Of a stretch of 64,000 nucleotides of DNA, positions 26,913 through 37,251 are shown one piece after another. The notes under the pieces were generated by a model. It did no database searches. It had not been told where the DNA came from and saw only the letters and a list, made by a program, of their open reading frames with translations. Source of the stretch: Cinnamomum chago (Eukaryota; Streptophyta; Magnoliopsida; Laurales; Lauraceae); the NCBI GenBank assembly GCA_038049695.1, contig CP142453.1, forward strand, positions 2,249,501-2,313,500, written 5' to 3'. Every line of letters starts with the position of its first letter. Positions within the stretch are counted from its first letter, which is position 1. The position numbers and the translations under genes were made by a program.

Positions 26913-27317
26913 TTTGTGTTTGTCTGTCACACGGCACAATTAGAGATGCATATGGGTTGTGTTTGACTAACCAGGTTTGAGTAAATGATTACTTGAATTT
27001 GGGTAACTAATTTAGGGAACGCAATCTGTCTTTGGATCTGGATCCCATACAAATCCACTTTATAGGACATGGATCTGACATCAAGAGGAAAGTGAAGATA
27101 TGGACTCAAGGCAGACCTCAAATATAGAGCCGGATTTGGACTGAAATTAAAGAGGCTGCCTTAAAGGGTATGAGTCAACATTTTGGAAAAAAAGAAGGGG
27201 CTAAGTCCAAGTCCATGTCCATGGAATTCATACTAAGGACCCAAATAATTGAATGCCACTACTGTAAATTATAGACGTAGGTAAATTAAGGTAAATTCAG
27301 TAAATTCATATGAATGT

Positions 27318-27555
27318 ATCTAGAGGTTTTTACCGGATAAATCACTTTATGTGGTCAGTACACCGACAGGGAATATTAGGCGAACATGCACCTTGTAATC
27401 CGTACAGAATTCCTATATTTTTTTTTGTCGAATTCGACATTTAGTTACAGCGCTGGAGGTTGAATTCGATCGTGAGATAGAAAGTGACCTTAATATATTT
27501 TAGTTCCCTACGCCAAATTAAACCTTGTAAGGAACACCGGAATGTCGCATTCGAC
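27318..27555. repeat. Left arm of a diverged inverted repeat flanking a PPR fragment
   Basis: This segment pairs with the reverse complement of about 29420-29670. Both contain, in mirrored order, AGGTTTTTACCGGA, GGTCGAATTCGAC-like palindromes, GAGATAGAAAGTGACC and AATATATTTT-GTT blocks, ending in GTCGCATTCGACC. Identity is perhaps 75-80% by eye. The two arms bracket the PPR remnant and the LTR-like insert. They may be two oppositely oriented copies of one unknown element. Confidence 0.65.
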
Positions 27556-27735
27556 CGAAAATGTACATGAGTTTTTCTGACTTTGTGTACTGGAAGGGCA
27601 GTAAATGGACCTGATATAACATCCTCAGCACAAAGAGATTTATGAATATCTGGAAACTTTATATGTAAAGATGCAGGAAGCAGGTTATGTACCTGATACA
27701 ATATCAGTTTTTCATTATGTTGATCATGAATTTTA
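27556..27735 (+). pseudogene. DYW-type PPR protein fragment, broken (copy 1)
   Basis: In one plus-strand frame the residues HPQHKEIYEYLETLY can be read, then VKMQEAGYVPDTISV and a VDHEF end followed by a stop. This is the E+ to DYW junction of plant pentatricopeptide-repeat proteins (usual form HPQSKEIY...AGYVPDT...LHDVDEE), which act in organelle RNA editing. Just upstream, a VHEF remnant is in another frame and followed by a stop, so at least one frameshift is present. Nothing of the PPR array or the DYW catalytic end is visible, so it is a dead fragment. Confidence 0.75.
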
Positions 27736-27867
27736 AGGCCCTCCTTGTGGGGTTTTGAGGCAAATCAAAGGGAAATGAACTAAGGGATGAAGGGGATCAT
27801 TAGGAAAGCTAAAGCTTGGATTAATGAGTTAAATCACCAAGTAAGCTCTACTTTCCTTAACGATATG

Positions 27868-28472
27868 TTGTCATGCTTTGTTTTATTTTTGGAAAATCTT
27901 TTGTAGCATGATATACTATGTTTTGTTGTATCCTTAACATGTTTATGTTTTGAATTGATTAATTGTTTTGGATGCATCACTATTTATTCAATCAAGTAGT
28001 ACTTGAATTGGTAAATATAAGTAGATCATGTTAATGGAAACATTTTTGAAATTATATGTAACATGATTCATATACTTGGTTGAATCTTTGGTTGTTGTTT
28101 TTCATCATAAGAAAATCACTTTCAAATATATCTTATGTTTTGGATTCAACATTTTTACAAATCATATGTTTTCATGGTTTGCTCTAATTATTGGTAAATC
28201 CTTACTAGCATGATAAACTATGATTTGTTGTGTCCTTAACATGTTTTATGTTTTGAATTGATCTATTATTTTGGATGCATCACCATTTGATTAAATCCAA
28301 GTAGTACTTTATTTAGTAAATCTAAGTAGATCATGTTAATGAAAGAATCTTTGAAATTATATGTAACATGATTCATATACTTGGTTGAATCTTTGATTGT
28401 TGTTTTTCATCATAAGAAAATCTCTTTCAAAATATATCTTATGTTTTGGATTCAACATCTTTACAAATCATA
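27868..28472. repeat. Two tandem copies of an approximately 303-bp unit
   Basis: 27868-28165 and 28170-28472 align throughout. Shared landmarks are AGCATGATA-ACTATG, TTTTGGATGCATCAC, GTAACATGATTCATATACTT and TCATCATAAGAAAATC. Identity is high, about 90% by eye. The duplication is inside the LTR-like insert. Confidence 0.8.
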
Positions 28473-28967
28473 TGTAACTTTGTTTTAAAGTTTCACAACT
28501 TGCTTTGCATTGATTGGTATATCATATTCAAGTTGTATTTATAATTTCATATGATTTGTCCCCTTATTTCAATCAAATCTATTTTTATGTTTTATGAGCT
28601 ACATTGTTGATTTGATTGACATACCTATGTTTCACATGTTTTGGTCTTTGAATTTTCACAACTTGTTTAGGATACAAATGTATATCTTTTACAAGTTAGT
28701 TTTAACATGTGATTAGCATTTCCTCAATCATAAATGTGTTATGAGCTAAAACTTTCAAAAGCCTTAAGCATACATTTATGAGCTTTCATTTTAAAAATGA
28801 TTGAGGACATCATACACACATCATGAGCATACATCTTTGCATTCATTTAGTGTATGTGTGAGTTAGTTTTTCACTTCCATATCCGCCTAATTAAGAGGCA
28901 TTGTAATGAGCTAAATTGAATCTCCATCAAGTGTTTTATAGACACTAATTAGAGAGATAACCAACCT

Positions 28968-29072
28968 TGTGGTTGAAGAGGTTATTGCTTAGCCTTGAAA
29001 AGCATAATGTAAAGGTTATTGCTTAGCCTTGAAAAGCATATTGTAAAGGTTATTGCTTAGCCTATTGAAAAG
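28968..29072. repeat. Three tandem copies of a 36-bp unit
   Basis: The core GGTTATTGCTTAGCCTTGAA followed by AAGCATA appears three times in a row with spacing of about 36 bp. The third copy has a few extra bases. It lies near the right end of the LTR-like insert. Confidence 0.8.
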
Positions 29073-29332
29073 CATAAATAGTGGAAATCCGGTGAAGTGT
29101 TGGATCACAAACCGGTAGTGGATGTAGGCATTGAGGCCGAATCACTATAAATCCTTGTGTGATGGTGCTTGCTTTGTGGTGGTTGTTTTTATTAAGCTTC
29201 CGCATTTTATTTGTAATCACCACTTGTGACTAGTTTAAGTTAAAGAAGTTAAAATTGGTTAAAATTGGTCATAATTGAAGCTCACCCTATTCACACCCCC
29301 CCCCCTCTAGGGTTCGGATCCCCGGACTTTCA

Positions 29333-29425
29333 TATAGATGCAGGAAGCAGGTTATGTACCTGATACAATATCAGTTCTTTATGATGTTGATCAGGAAGAG
29401 ACGGAAACAGTTAAGGTCGAATGCG
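29333..29425 (+). pseudogene. DYW-type PPR protein fragment, second copy
   Basis: The plus-strand frame reads MQEAGYVPDTISVLYDVDQE before running into the right arm of the flanking inverted repeat. It matches copy 1 (27671-27735) at the DNA level for about 60 bases but is closer to the intact family: copy 1 has HYVDHE where this has YDVDQE. Finding the same short segment on both sides of the LTR-like insert suggests a duplication at insertion or a later rearrangement. Confidence 0.7.
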
Positions 29426-29670
29426 ACCTTCGGGTATTTCTTACAATGTCAAATTCGACACAGGAAACCAAAATATATTAGGGTCACTTTCTATCTCATG
29501 GTCGAATTTGACTTCCAGCACTGAAACTGAAGGTCGAATTCGACCATTAAAAAAATGGTAAAAAAAAAAATAATCCTGTATGGATTCCCTGCTAGGTGTA
29601 TATTTGCTTAATGTTCCATGTTTGGTGTATTGACCGCATAAAATGGTATTTCCGGTAAAAACCTCTTATA
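29420..29670. repeat. Right arm of the diverged inverted repeat
   Basis: This is the partner of 27318-27555. It carries GGTCGAATGCGACC, GTCACTTTCTATCTCATGG, a self-complementary GGTCGAATTCGACC, and TTTCCGGTAAAAACCTC in the order expected for an inverted copy. Confidence 0.65.
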
Positions 29671-29929
29671 TCTATATAGGTATTTAAGTTTTAATTCATA
29701 TCTGCATCCAAGCTCTCTAGTCGAGTCGAGTCTTAGTTCAAAGATTTGGACCTGATTGGGCCTAACCCATTTGCACCCTAGTTATATAACCCATTTTAGG
29801 TGTATTTATGGTTGGATTGTAGTTCCATAAACATCTGGTTCCTGAAATTTGAAATTTTATTAGAATCCAAAATATATGTTCCACATTTTTTTTTCCTTCG
29901 AATTCGTTCTTAGAAAAGAGTAAAAACCA

Positions 29930-31168
29930 TGATCTCTAGATATTACGTACAGATTACTGCGGAAATAACTATGGATGAATATGATTAAAAACCATACATG
30001 CGAGATCTCTCTGATTTGATCTCGGTATTACAACAACCCGAAAATCTCAAGATCTTCTACTGTATTCCTATATGCTCGAACTCGCACAACGGAATGGACC
30101 TCTTTTGTGAATTCTTTTTTACTCTCCAAAAACGAGATTTCTCTCTTCTTATTAGTTGTTAACCTAAAGAGCAATAACGCATATTTATAGGCTACAATAT
30201 GGATCTTAAGAAGGAAATAAGGATATGATTCTTATGGATACAGGAAACCCTAATTCGACCCAAATTAGAATTCTAGTTCCATAAATTATAATTTAGTTTA
30301 CTAAAGAATTGTAATTGCACTTTTGTCCTTATTCTCAAAAATAATATTTCCAGCTTCTTCTTATTAAATGCTTATTAATCTCCACACATTAAGATTTCAG
30401 ATATCCATCGATTAAATAATTACAGACATCTATATTTAATCGATATTTTTATAATTCATTGAGACCTTACACTTAACTTATTTGATATGTCGGACATAAA
30501 GTCCACTTGCAGGGTTTGACATAATCAAAACTTAAAAGCTTCATCGAGGGGATATTACCAATCCCTATTACGGGACGTGGATTCCGTCAATAAACTAATA
30601 TCCACCAAACACGTAGTGTAGTCATCCAATTCACCGAGATTGTTGACCCATAAAGGATCTCACTCCTTTGTAAATCAAAATGCCAAACACTAAATGTATG
30701 TGTCTATTATTTATGTCGGGATTAAGAGTACAAGCACTCATAATAACTATTTTGATATTAATCATCTTATATAATCAGTATGAAGATAATAAACCCAAAA
30801 ACGGTCATGTTCAATACACACAAAGCGTATTAGTATAATGAGTCAAAACTATACCGTGCCCCGCAGCCAAAACAAGCCTGCTGAAACATTATGCTACAAT
30901 CGTACCGATGGTGTGTCCAAATCCATTTAGATTGTCAATAACAACTTATATTTTATAAGAACCGAAAAATAAGTCTTCCGTGTATAAGTAGAACTCCACA
31001 CACCGACTTGTCTACTTTATAGAATAAAATACACTCATATGCATAATAATTAATAATGCAACCATTTGACCATACAAATTCTCAGTTAAATGAGAAAATA
31101 AAATATACTAAAAATGAATCAATTAAAGGCAAATACATAAAGTATGTTTTTAGTATAAATTTCCAACA
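29930..31168 (-). mobile_element. Probable solo LTR or LTR fragment, minus orientation
   Basis: Read on the minus strand, the segment begins TGTTGGAAATTTATACTAAA (ending at 31168 on the plus strand), a common start for plant copia LTRs. It runs about 1.2 kb without a coding frame to a CCGCAGTAATCTGTACGTAA-like region. Boundaries at the 29.9-kb side are uncertain and no target duplication was found. Confidence 0.45.
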
Positions 31169-31714
31169 TCAGTTTACTATTCAGGTACCCATTGACACGC
31201 TTGTACAGATTATTTGGCATATATTGGATTTTGCATGAGAGCCCAACCTGGTCCACTTGCAACCCCTAGAAGTTGACACTGCAATGACACTATGACATGC
31301 AACAGGGAATCCAAGATGGTGACAATTATTAGATCTATGTTTTGGGATAGTTTGACCAAATGAGGATGGCAAACATGTGGGACTCTTTATAGGATTTCAT
31401 AACTCTCCCTCAAGTGAACCTAATTTTCTATTCTTCACATTTTATTCAATGTAAATTATTGATAATAATATGTAAAATATAAACATGAAAATGATTCTTC
31501 TTGCCCCCTTATCAACAAGGTTTCAGTTAAGTGTTGGTTAGGGTGCACCAGAAAGGTGTATTCCTCGATTCTCATATTTTTTACTAGTAACTTTGAGGGG
31601 GCATGGAAGTCAATCAGGTTGGTGTGGAAGACATGTGGTTGGTGTGGAAGACATGCTACAGGTAGGAAGAAAGAGAAAGTGGAATACAATAGCAACTAAT
31701 TTTATTGTCCTAAG

Positions 31715-31910
31715 AACAGCTCCTTATCAGAGTGGTAAGGAGTGACAGTTCTCATATCAGGGTTCGAACTCTAGGTATTCCACATTTTCTCGCGTGTGCG
31801 GTATGTGGGCGGGCGGGCTTTCCTTCTCACTTTTGTAGCTTTTTTCTTCATGTGTGGGCTCTCACTTGGGTCCCAGCCCCCTTCGCTGGGTTTAAAAAAT
31901 AAAAAGAAAA
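31715..31910 (+). mobile_element. tRNA-derived SINE-like element
   Basis: An A-box-like TATCAGAGTGGTAAGG (about 31726-31740) and a B-box-like GGGTTCGAACT (31760-31770) lie about 30 bases apart. A GC-richer body follows with CCCAGCCCCCTTCGCTGGG, then an A-rich tail near 31890-31910. The box spacing fits a polymerase III SINE head, but there is no tRNA fold. Target duplication was not resolved. Confidence 0.55.
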
Positions 31911-32243
31911 ATTGTTGTCTTAGGTTATGTGAAGGCTAGTCATCTAATTTGATGAAAAAAGAAATAATAGTAGACACGTTGGAGAAAACCCCAAGTTGAT
32001 GAATGATGAAGGGGTCCCCTGTATGGATGTGGCTGCAGAGGCTCCTTGGTTCAACCAAAAAATGGGATACATGGAATATAGGTGGGGTTTATTTGGATTG
32101 GATGAGGAGAGGTTGTGCATTAAAAAAAAGGAAAAAGAAGAAGCTCCAATGGTAATGTTAGCCGTCCATTTCGTTGTTATAGATCAGACAGTGAGATTAA
32201 CCGGTGGTTGGGCCATTGAGTTATGGTGAAAAATGATGAAAAA

Positions 32244-32792
32244 TGATGGGTCAGGCCCAATTGGCTCAATCTGCGCTGGCGGGTTAAGCCCAAACGGCTC
32301 GGTCCACGATAGCGGATCAGGTCTGACTGACCCAAGTCCATGATGGGTCCAGGTCTATATCCACCCTCCGTGACAAGCCCAGGTCCAGATCCACTGAATG
32401 ACGGAGTCAGCGTGCGTCGTTCCACCTACCTACTCTTACCAAGTCCCGCGGAAGAGATCTTATCTGCTCATCTGTTGATGACAGTGCGGGAGACTCCACC
32501 AGACTGGAGCGTACATCATTGGAGATCCCTGGAGAATCTCCCCACCCGTTGGAGAAAGAGTATAAAAGGAGAAGTCCTATCAGATAAATGGGGTCTTCTC
32601 CAATTTCTTCACATCATCATTGTAATCTGTTACTTTGTAACCTCTTCCCCAGAGTAGTAAAATCATAAGTTGAAGTGGATGTAGGTCATATCGACCGAAC
32701 CACTATAAACTCTCTCTCTCTTATTTAATTTTTTACATTAACTACATATCACTTGACCGGTGGTGCCTGAAAACACATTTTTGGCATCATCA
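32244..32792 (+). repeat. 5' LTR, 549 bp
   Basis: It begins TGATGGGTCAGG and ends TTGGCATCATCA. TATAAAAG at 32561-32568 is the likely TATA box of the element's promoter. A run of CT repeats lies near 32712-32723. It differs from the 3' LTR at two bases outside the 63-bp segment that is single here and double there. Confidence 0.92.
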
Positions 32793-32795
32793 GTT

Positions 32796-32812
32796 TGGCG
32801 CCGTCTGTGGGA
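32796..32812 (+). other. Primer-binding site of the LTR element
   Basis: TGGCGCCGTCTGTGGGA begins three bases after the 5' LTR. TGG pairs with the CCA end of a tRNA, and the sequence is common as the minus-strand primer site of plant gypsy-type elements. I did not assign the primer tRNA. Confidence 0.75.
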
Positions 32813-32844
32813 ATACGAAAACAATCTCCTATTTTCAAAAAGCC

Positions 32845-34209
32845 ATGCCGATCACCAGGTCAACAAGGCGACAAGATGGTAACCCCTCGCGCGAGGGCGA
32901 GGGTAATCCTCCACCGACCAACCCTGCACCGAATGCTCCCGCTCCCTCTCCCCAGCAGATGCTGGAAACCATGCAGCAGTTGGTAACTCAGAACCAACAA
33001 ATATTGCAGCTCATGCTGGCGAGCAAGGGAGGAGCACTAGGTGCAGGACCGCAGGAAGTGCCAGAGCAGCCGGTTGCTCCACGCAGAGGGGCACCTCACC
33101 CGGGCGCCTGTCCACACGGTGCCCGAGGCCGAGGCGCCAACCGACGCCATCCTCACCTGGGCGCCCAACCCCTGGGCGCCCAGAGTAGAGGATTACAGCT
33201 GGGCGCCCAAGCCCTGGGCGCCCATCCTCATGGCGCGCAGACCTTGGGCGCCCATCATCATGGCGCCCACGCCCAGGGGACATCTGCTGGAGCTCCACCG
33301 GTCGTCCCACACGGAAGACTCTTGGTCAATCATGAAGGCCGCGCTCACCTCGACGTACCTCCTCCCCCTGGAGGAGTCGCAGGCGGGTCGAACCATGGTG
33401 GACTTCCACCTCCTCCCTCTGCTTCCAATCATGAGGATCCTGATTTCCAGGAGGAGGGAAGTGGAAATTACAACCTGGAAGACGAGAGCCAGTTCCAAGG
33501 TCAATCGAGAGAAGCTCCCAACCTTTGGGACGAGAAGATCAAAGAGATGCAAAATCAGATCGGCAACGTCTTCAATGCCATGAGGGCACAGGTACCAGAA
33601 TCCATTGACTATCTGGTACAACGAACGGATACACCGTTCAAACCCTCCGTGGCAAACTATCCACTCCCCAGAAAATTCAAAATGCCAACCATGGAGACCT
33701 TTGATGGGACCAAGGACCCGTTGGATCACTTGGAAACATACAAAACCCTAATGCAACTACACAACATCTCTGACGAGATCATGTGTAGAGCATTTCCAAC
33801 CACCCTGAAGGGCTCCGCACGGCAATGGTTCTCCAGTCTAGCCCCAGCCTCAATCTCCACCTTTGCAAAGCTAAGCAAGTCCTTCGTGTCGCACTTCATT
33901 GGAGGACGCCGCCCCCAGAAGCCTGCCACCCACCTGCTCAGCATACAACAGGACCGAGATGAGAGTCTGAGGAGTTACCTCACTCGTTTTAACGAGGAGG
34001 TCCTCCAAGTCGAGGAGCCCAATGACAAAGTCGCCATGACCGCCTTTCTGGGAGGCCTCCGTTCATCCAGATTCCTCTTTTCAGTAATGAAGCGACCACC
34101 AAAGAGAATGACAGAACTATTGGCAAAAGCTCAAAAATATATGAACGCTGAGGAAATCAACAGGTCTAGGCGAGGCGAATCATCTCGTGGGTCGCCCAAA
34201 AAAGCTTGA
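32845..34209 (+). CDS. Retrotransposon Gag protein (454 aa)
   Basis: The intact frame starts MPITRSTRRQ 53 bases after the 5' LTR and ends at a TGA. Residues ~80-145 are a low-complexity tract of repeated Gly-Ala-His/Gln units (LGAQ, GAHPHGAQ, GAHHHGAH) built from GGGCGCCCA repeats. Residues ~150-230 are acidic and Pro/Gly-rich. The retrotransposon gag domain follows: MPTMETFDGTKDPLDHLETY, FPTTLKGSARQWFSSL, FVSHFIGGRRPQKPATHL and RDESLRSYLTRFNEE, typical of gypsy-type Gag. No CCHC zinc knuckle is present before the stop. The product should form particles that package element RNA. The stop TGA sits where later copies of a 78-bp repeat have TGG, so the frame may once have run on. Confidence is high for gag identity, moderate that it is expressed. 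Confidence 0.9.
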   Translation: MPITRSTRRQDGNPSREGEGNPPPTNPAPNAPAPSPQQMLETMQQLVTQNQQILQLMLASKGGALGAGPQEVPEQPVAPRRGAPHPGACPHGARGRGANRRHPHLGAQPLGAQSRGLQLGAQALGAHPHGAQTLGAHHHGAHAQGTSAGAPPVVPHGRLLVNHEGRAHLDVPPPPGGVAGGSNHGGLPPPPSASNHEDPDFQEEGSGNYNLEDESQFQGQSREAPNLWDEKIKEMQNQIGNVFNAMRAQVPESIDYLVQRTDTPFKPSVANYPLPRKFKMPTMETFDGTKDPLDHLETYKTLMQLHNISDEIMCRAFPTTLKGSARQWFSSLAPASISTFAKLSKSFVSHFIGGRRPQKPATHLLSIQQDRDESLRSYLTRFNEEVLQVEEPNDKVAMTAFLGGLRSSRFLFSVMKRPPKRMTELLAKAQKYMNAEEINRSRRGESSRGSPKKA

Positions 34210-34480
34210 CCTGCCTCTGCACTGTTCTCAAACAGGCAGCCTATCTCTAGCTTAGCGGCTCTCTCGCGGGTCGCCAAAAAAGCTTGGCCTACCTCTGCAC
34301 TGTTCTCAAACAGGCAGCCTATCTCCAGCTTAGCGGCTCTCTCGCGGGTCGCCAAAAAAGCTTGGCCTACCTCTGCACTGTTCTCAAACAGGCAGCCTAT
34401 CTCCAGCTTAGCGGCTCTCTCACGGGTCGCCCAAAAAACCTTAGCCTACCTCTGCTCTGTTCTCAAACAAGTCATCTGCA
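34190..34480 (+). repeat. 78-bp tandem array at the end of gag (about 3.6 copies)
   Basis: The motif AAAAAAGCTTG starts units at about 34198, 34276 and 34354, and a divergent fourth copy starts near 34432. The period is exactly 78 bp, or 26 codons. The first three units share one reading frame with gag. The first has TGA (the gag stop) where the second and third have TGG. The fourth has a one-base insertion and shifts frame. Confidence 0.9.
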
Positions 34481-34632
34481 ACCCGGGGACTACATTAAAT
34501 TAGCGTACCCAACTGTCTGGCCGCCCAAATGAGCCAAACCAGTTGGAACTGCGCCTATAAGGGCACCTGACACCGTCTGCTCGCCCAAAATAGTTTTCCT
34601 TTTGCTCGCCTGGATCAGCATCCCTTGGTGCC

Positions 34633-36121
34633 TAGGGATGGCAATTTTGCCCCGCCCCGCCCCGCACGGGTTTTCCCCGCCCCGATCCTTAGGTGGGGCG
34701 GGGATGGGGAATAAAACCATGCCCCGAAGGCGGGGCGGGGCGGGGATGGGTTTGCCCTTTTCCCCGCCCCGCCCCGCCCCGTGCCCCGCCCCGTTGCCCC
34801 GCCCCGTACCCCGCCCTGTTGCCCCGCCCCATGCCCCGCCCCATTGATTAATAATCCTCTTAAATATATATTTTAGATTTTTTTTATAATAAATAAACAT
34901 ATTTATATGTAAATGTATAGATTGATTTTATGTTGTTATTAAGGGTTAAGTAGATTGATTGAAGACTTTTTTTAAAGTTAAACATATAATTAATTGAACC
35001 CTATACATTATAAAAGCATATAATATGATCACATTCCTTCTAATTCAAATTTAATGAAATTAAAGTTGTTAAAAAATCTATCTAAGCTTATTTGACTTTA
35101 ATCATATATAATGTTAAATTGTGACATGATAAATCATATTAAATAAAACGAATATAATAGAATGATAGATCATGCTTTAAGCTTATTATAATATAGATGA
35201 TTAGAGATAGCAAGGTAAATTATAATCGGTATGATTCTAATCATACTAATAACAATATAAATTTTACTAATTTGATATAATATTACAAAATATATCATGC
35301 TATACGCTTATAATAACTTATATGATTAGAAATGGCAAGGTAAATTATAGTTAGTAACTTAATATGATTCTAATTATACTAACAACACTATAAATTATAC
35401 TAATTTTAATTATATGTAATCAACCTTAGTATGATTTGAATCATTGTACTAATGATTTAACATTGCAAGTTAAGTGTCACATAAATAAGTAATTATTTAC
35501 TTAAGCTAATATGATCCACATGCTTGGAAAGTTAAAGCGGCTGAGGTTGTTTGACACTACAATAACCATATCCACATATTGATAAGTCATTTCTCTTATC
35601 TTTGTTTTGAGGGTTTTTTTTTTTTTTTTTTTAGTGATTTGCAACTTGCAAATAAATTGCAAACCCACGATTACCTCTTTATTAGTGAGTGGAGTTCAAC
35701 ACCAGAAATGAAGTGAAACCATGTATTGATGGAGATCATGATATTTTAGAGAGAGATTGTCTTTTTTATAAAGAATGTCTCAAAGCATATATGATATTTT
35801 CAAATGTATAAATATGTATGTGTGTATATATATGTATATGTGTGTAACAATCTTGAATATATGAATATATTTTAAATAAGGTAAAGCATTACAAGAAATG
35901 AAGTTTGGTCTAGTGGTAAGACAAACTTCTAGTTTTCTTCCCACCCAAGTTCGAATCCCATCTCTTGCATATTTAAAATTTTTATAATGGCGGGGCGGGG
36001 ACGGGGCACAAAATTGTGCCCCGAAGGCGAGGCGGGGCGGGGTCGGGGCGGGGTAAAATAGGGGCGGGGCGGGGGCGGGGCACCCCAATTCCGTCCCCGC
36101 CCCGCCCCGTTGCCATCCCTA
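34633..36121. mobile_element. Non-autonomous hAT element, 1489 bp, nested in the LTR element
   Basis: The ends TAGGGATGGCAA and TTGCCATCCCTA are perfect 12-bp inverted repeats. TTGGTGCC on both sides (34625-34632 and 36122-36129) is a perfect 8-bp target duplication. Both features define hAT superfamily transposons. About 230 bp inside the left end and 130 bp inside the right end are arrays of GGGGCGGGG/CCCCGCCCC, in sharp contrast to the roughly 1.1-kb AT-rich core. No transposase frame or hAT dimerisation region is visible. A possible SINE-like tRNA box pair lies in the core near 35904-35958. Confidence 0.93.
35896..35975 (+). mobile_element. Short SINE-like or tRNA-like segment inside the hAT element
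   Basis: An A-box-like TTTGGTCTAGTGGTAAGAC (35904-35922) and a B-box-like AAGTTCGAATCCC (35947-35959) are about 30 bases apart. An A/T-rich stretch follows. There is no full tRNA fold. It may be a SINE head carried by the hAT element. Confidence 0.45.
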
Positions 36122-36129
36122 TTGGTGCC

Positions 36130-37150
36130 TAATGGACTATAGTAGCCTGCTCACCCACGTGCTCGCCCACATTGGCACACACCACCTTGGCGCCCAGTTC
36201 CTCCTCTGCGTAAACCACGGGTACCGCCCATCCGTGGCTCATCGCAGGAAGTGCCCCTTCCATCTCTTGTTGCAGCCTCGCCCGCGCCCAAGGGGGCGCC
36301 CTGGCCAGCAGCCTCACCTGCGCCAGCAGCAGCGGGCGCCCAACACCAGCGCCCAGCATCCAGCAGCACCAGCGCCCACTTGTTCGTCGCCCACCAATAA
36401 AGAAAAAAAAAAAAAAAGAAGTTACCACATGTGGGGCGCCTCTTCCAAGTGCTGGGCGCCCCTTCCAAGTGCTGGGCGCCCATCACTTGGGCGTCCCTAC
36501 CCCCACTATAAAATTAAAATAAAAAAATTTATGAAAAGGAAGACATGGGCGCCCTTGTTCATCCACGTGCTCGCCTCGCCCACCAACAAAAACCAAGAAG
36601 AAACATATGTCATTTGATCAGGGAACAAAGATATGTCATTTGATCAGGGATCAAAAGTCAAAGAAGTGGGTGGAGTTGACATGATATACTAATTAATTGG
36701 CTGGCCATAGTTACTTTTGATTGGTGTCCACCCCATCATACATAAGATGGAGGCAAATGATGAAAGGAGGTGTGCTTATTAAAAGTTGGCACAGGCACAA
36801 CAGCCATTTAATGGTTAAAAAAAAAAAAAAAAAACAGCTCCCATCAACAGTGCCCAGGGCGCCCAGCAGCAGCGCCCTCGCGCCCGCACTGGCCCACCAG
36901 CGCCCGCTCGTCCTAGCCCACGCGCCCGCTCTGGCCCAACAGCGCCCGCGCCCGAGTGCCAGCAGCACCCTGGGCGCCCATCTCCTCCATGCTCCTCACC
37001 CGCGCTCCTCGCTCAGCGCTCTGCGCCCGCGCTCCTCGCCTAGCGCTTCGCGCCCGCGCTCCTCGCCAGTGCTCCCAGCGCCCTTCGCACAAACAACCAG
37101 CTCGCCAGCCCCCACAGGCGCCCGGGGCTTCAACTGTACTCCCAACAACA
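36130..37150. repeat. GC-rich low-complexity tract built on GGGCGCCCA
   Basis: This part of the LTR element has no long gag- or pol-like frame but is packed with (T/C)GGGCGCCC and GCGCCCGC words, interrupted by A runs (36406-36418 and 36819-36834). The same word makes up the Gly-Ala-His/Gln region of gag at about 33085-33280. Short frames here are Pro/Ala/Ser-rich by composition and are unlikely to be genes. Confidence 0.7.
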
Positions 37151-37251
37151 GCCCATCATTCAAAAATAGAAAAGACTTAGCAGAAGGAGTCTCCACCAAC
37201 CAGAGCTAAATAATTCAAGTTAATGCCCCTTCTCCAAGTTTTCTTAGACAA

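Larger units (their letters stand above)
27736..29331 (+). mobile_element. LTR-like insert (probable solo LTR of a copia-type element)
   Basis: A roughly 1.6-kb AT-rich, non-coding insert separates the two copies of the PPR fragment. Its right end has features common near the 3' ends of plant LTRs: GTGGATGTAGGC, GAATCACTATAAATCC, and a CACCCTATTCACACCCC run followed by CTCTAGGG. It contains two internal tandem repeats, listed separately. Precise ends and a short target duplication could not be set, because a PPR sequence of about 60 bp is repeated on both sides instead. Confidence 0.5.
18909..32238. other. Repeat-rich intergenic region
   Basis: No functional gene was found in this stretch. 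The first few hundred bases should hold the promoter and leader of the O-fucosyltransferase gene. Recognised repeats are listed separately. Unassigned parts include a C-rich block at 20625-20760, A/T runs at 23101-23122 and 23157-23174, and AT-rich DNA at 23200-26380. The segment 25049-25397 begins GGGGTCAGTTTGTTT and ends AACAAATAGGCCC, and may be a decayed Tourist-like MITE. Open frames here are short and resemble nothing known to me. Confidence 0.6.

Noticed and set aside
33011..33729. Overlapping long frames in other phases of the gag region
   Set aside because: They arise from the GC-rich repeat GGGCGCCC and have no family features. The gag frame explains the region.
36129..37209. Pro/Ala/Ser-rich frames of 100-160 codons on both strands
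   Set aside because: Low-complexity GC-rich repeats lack stops in several frames by chance. No conserved domain is visible.
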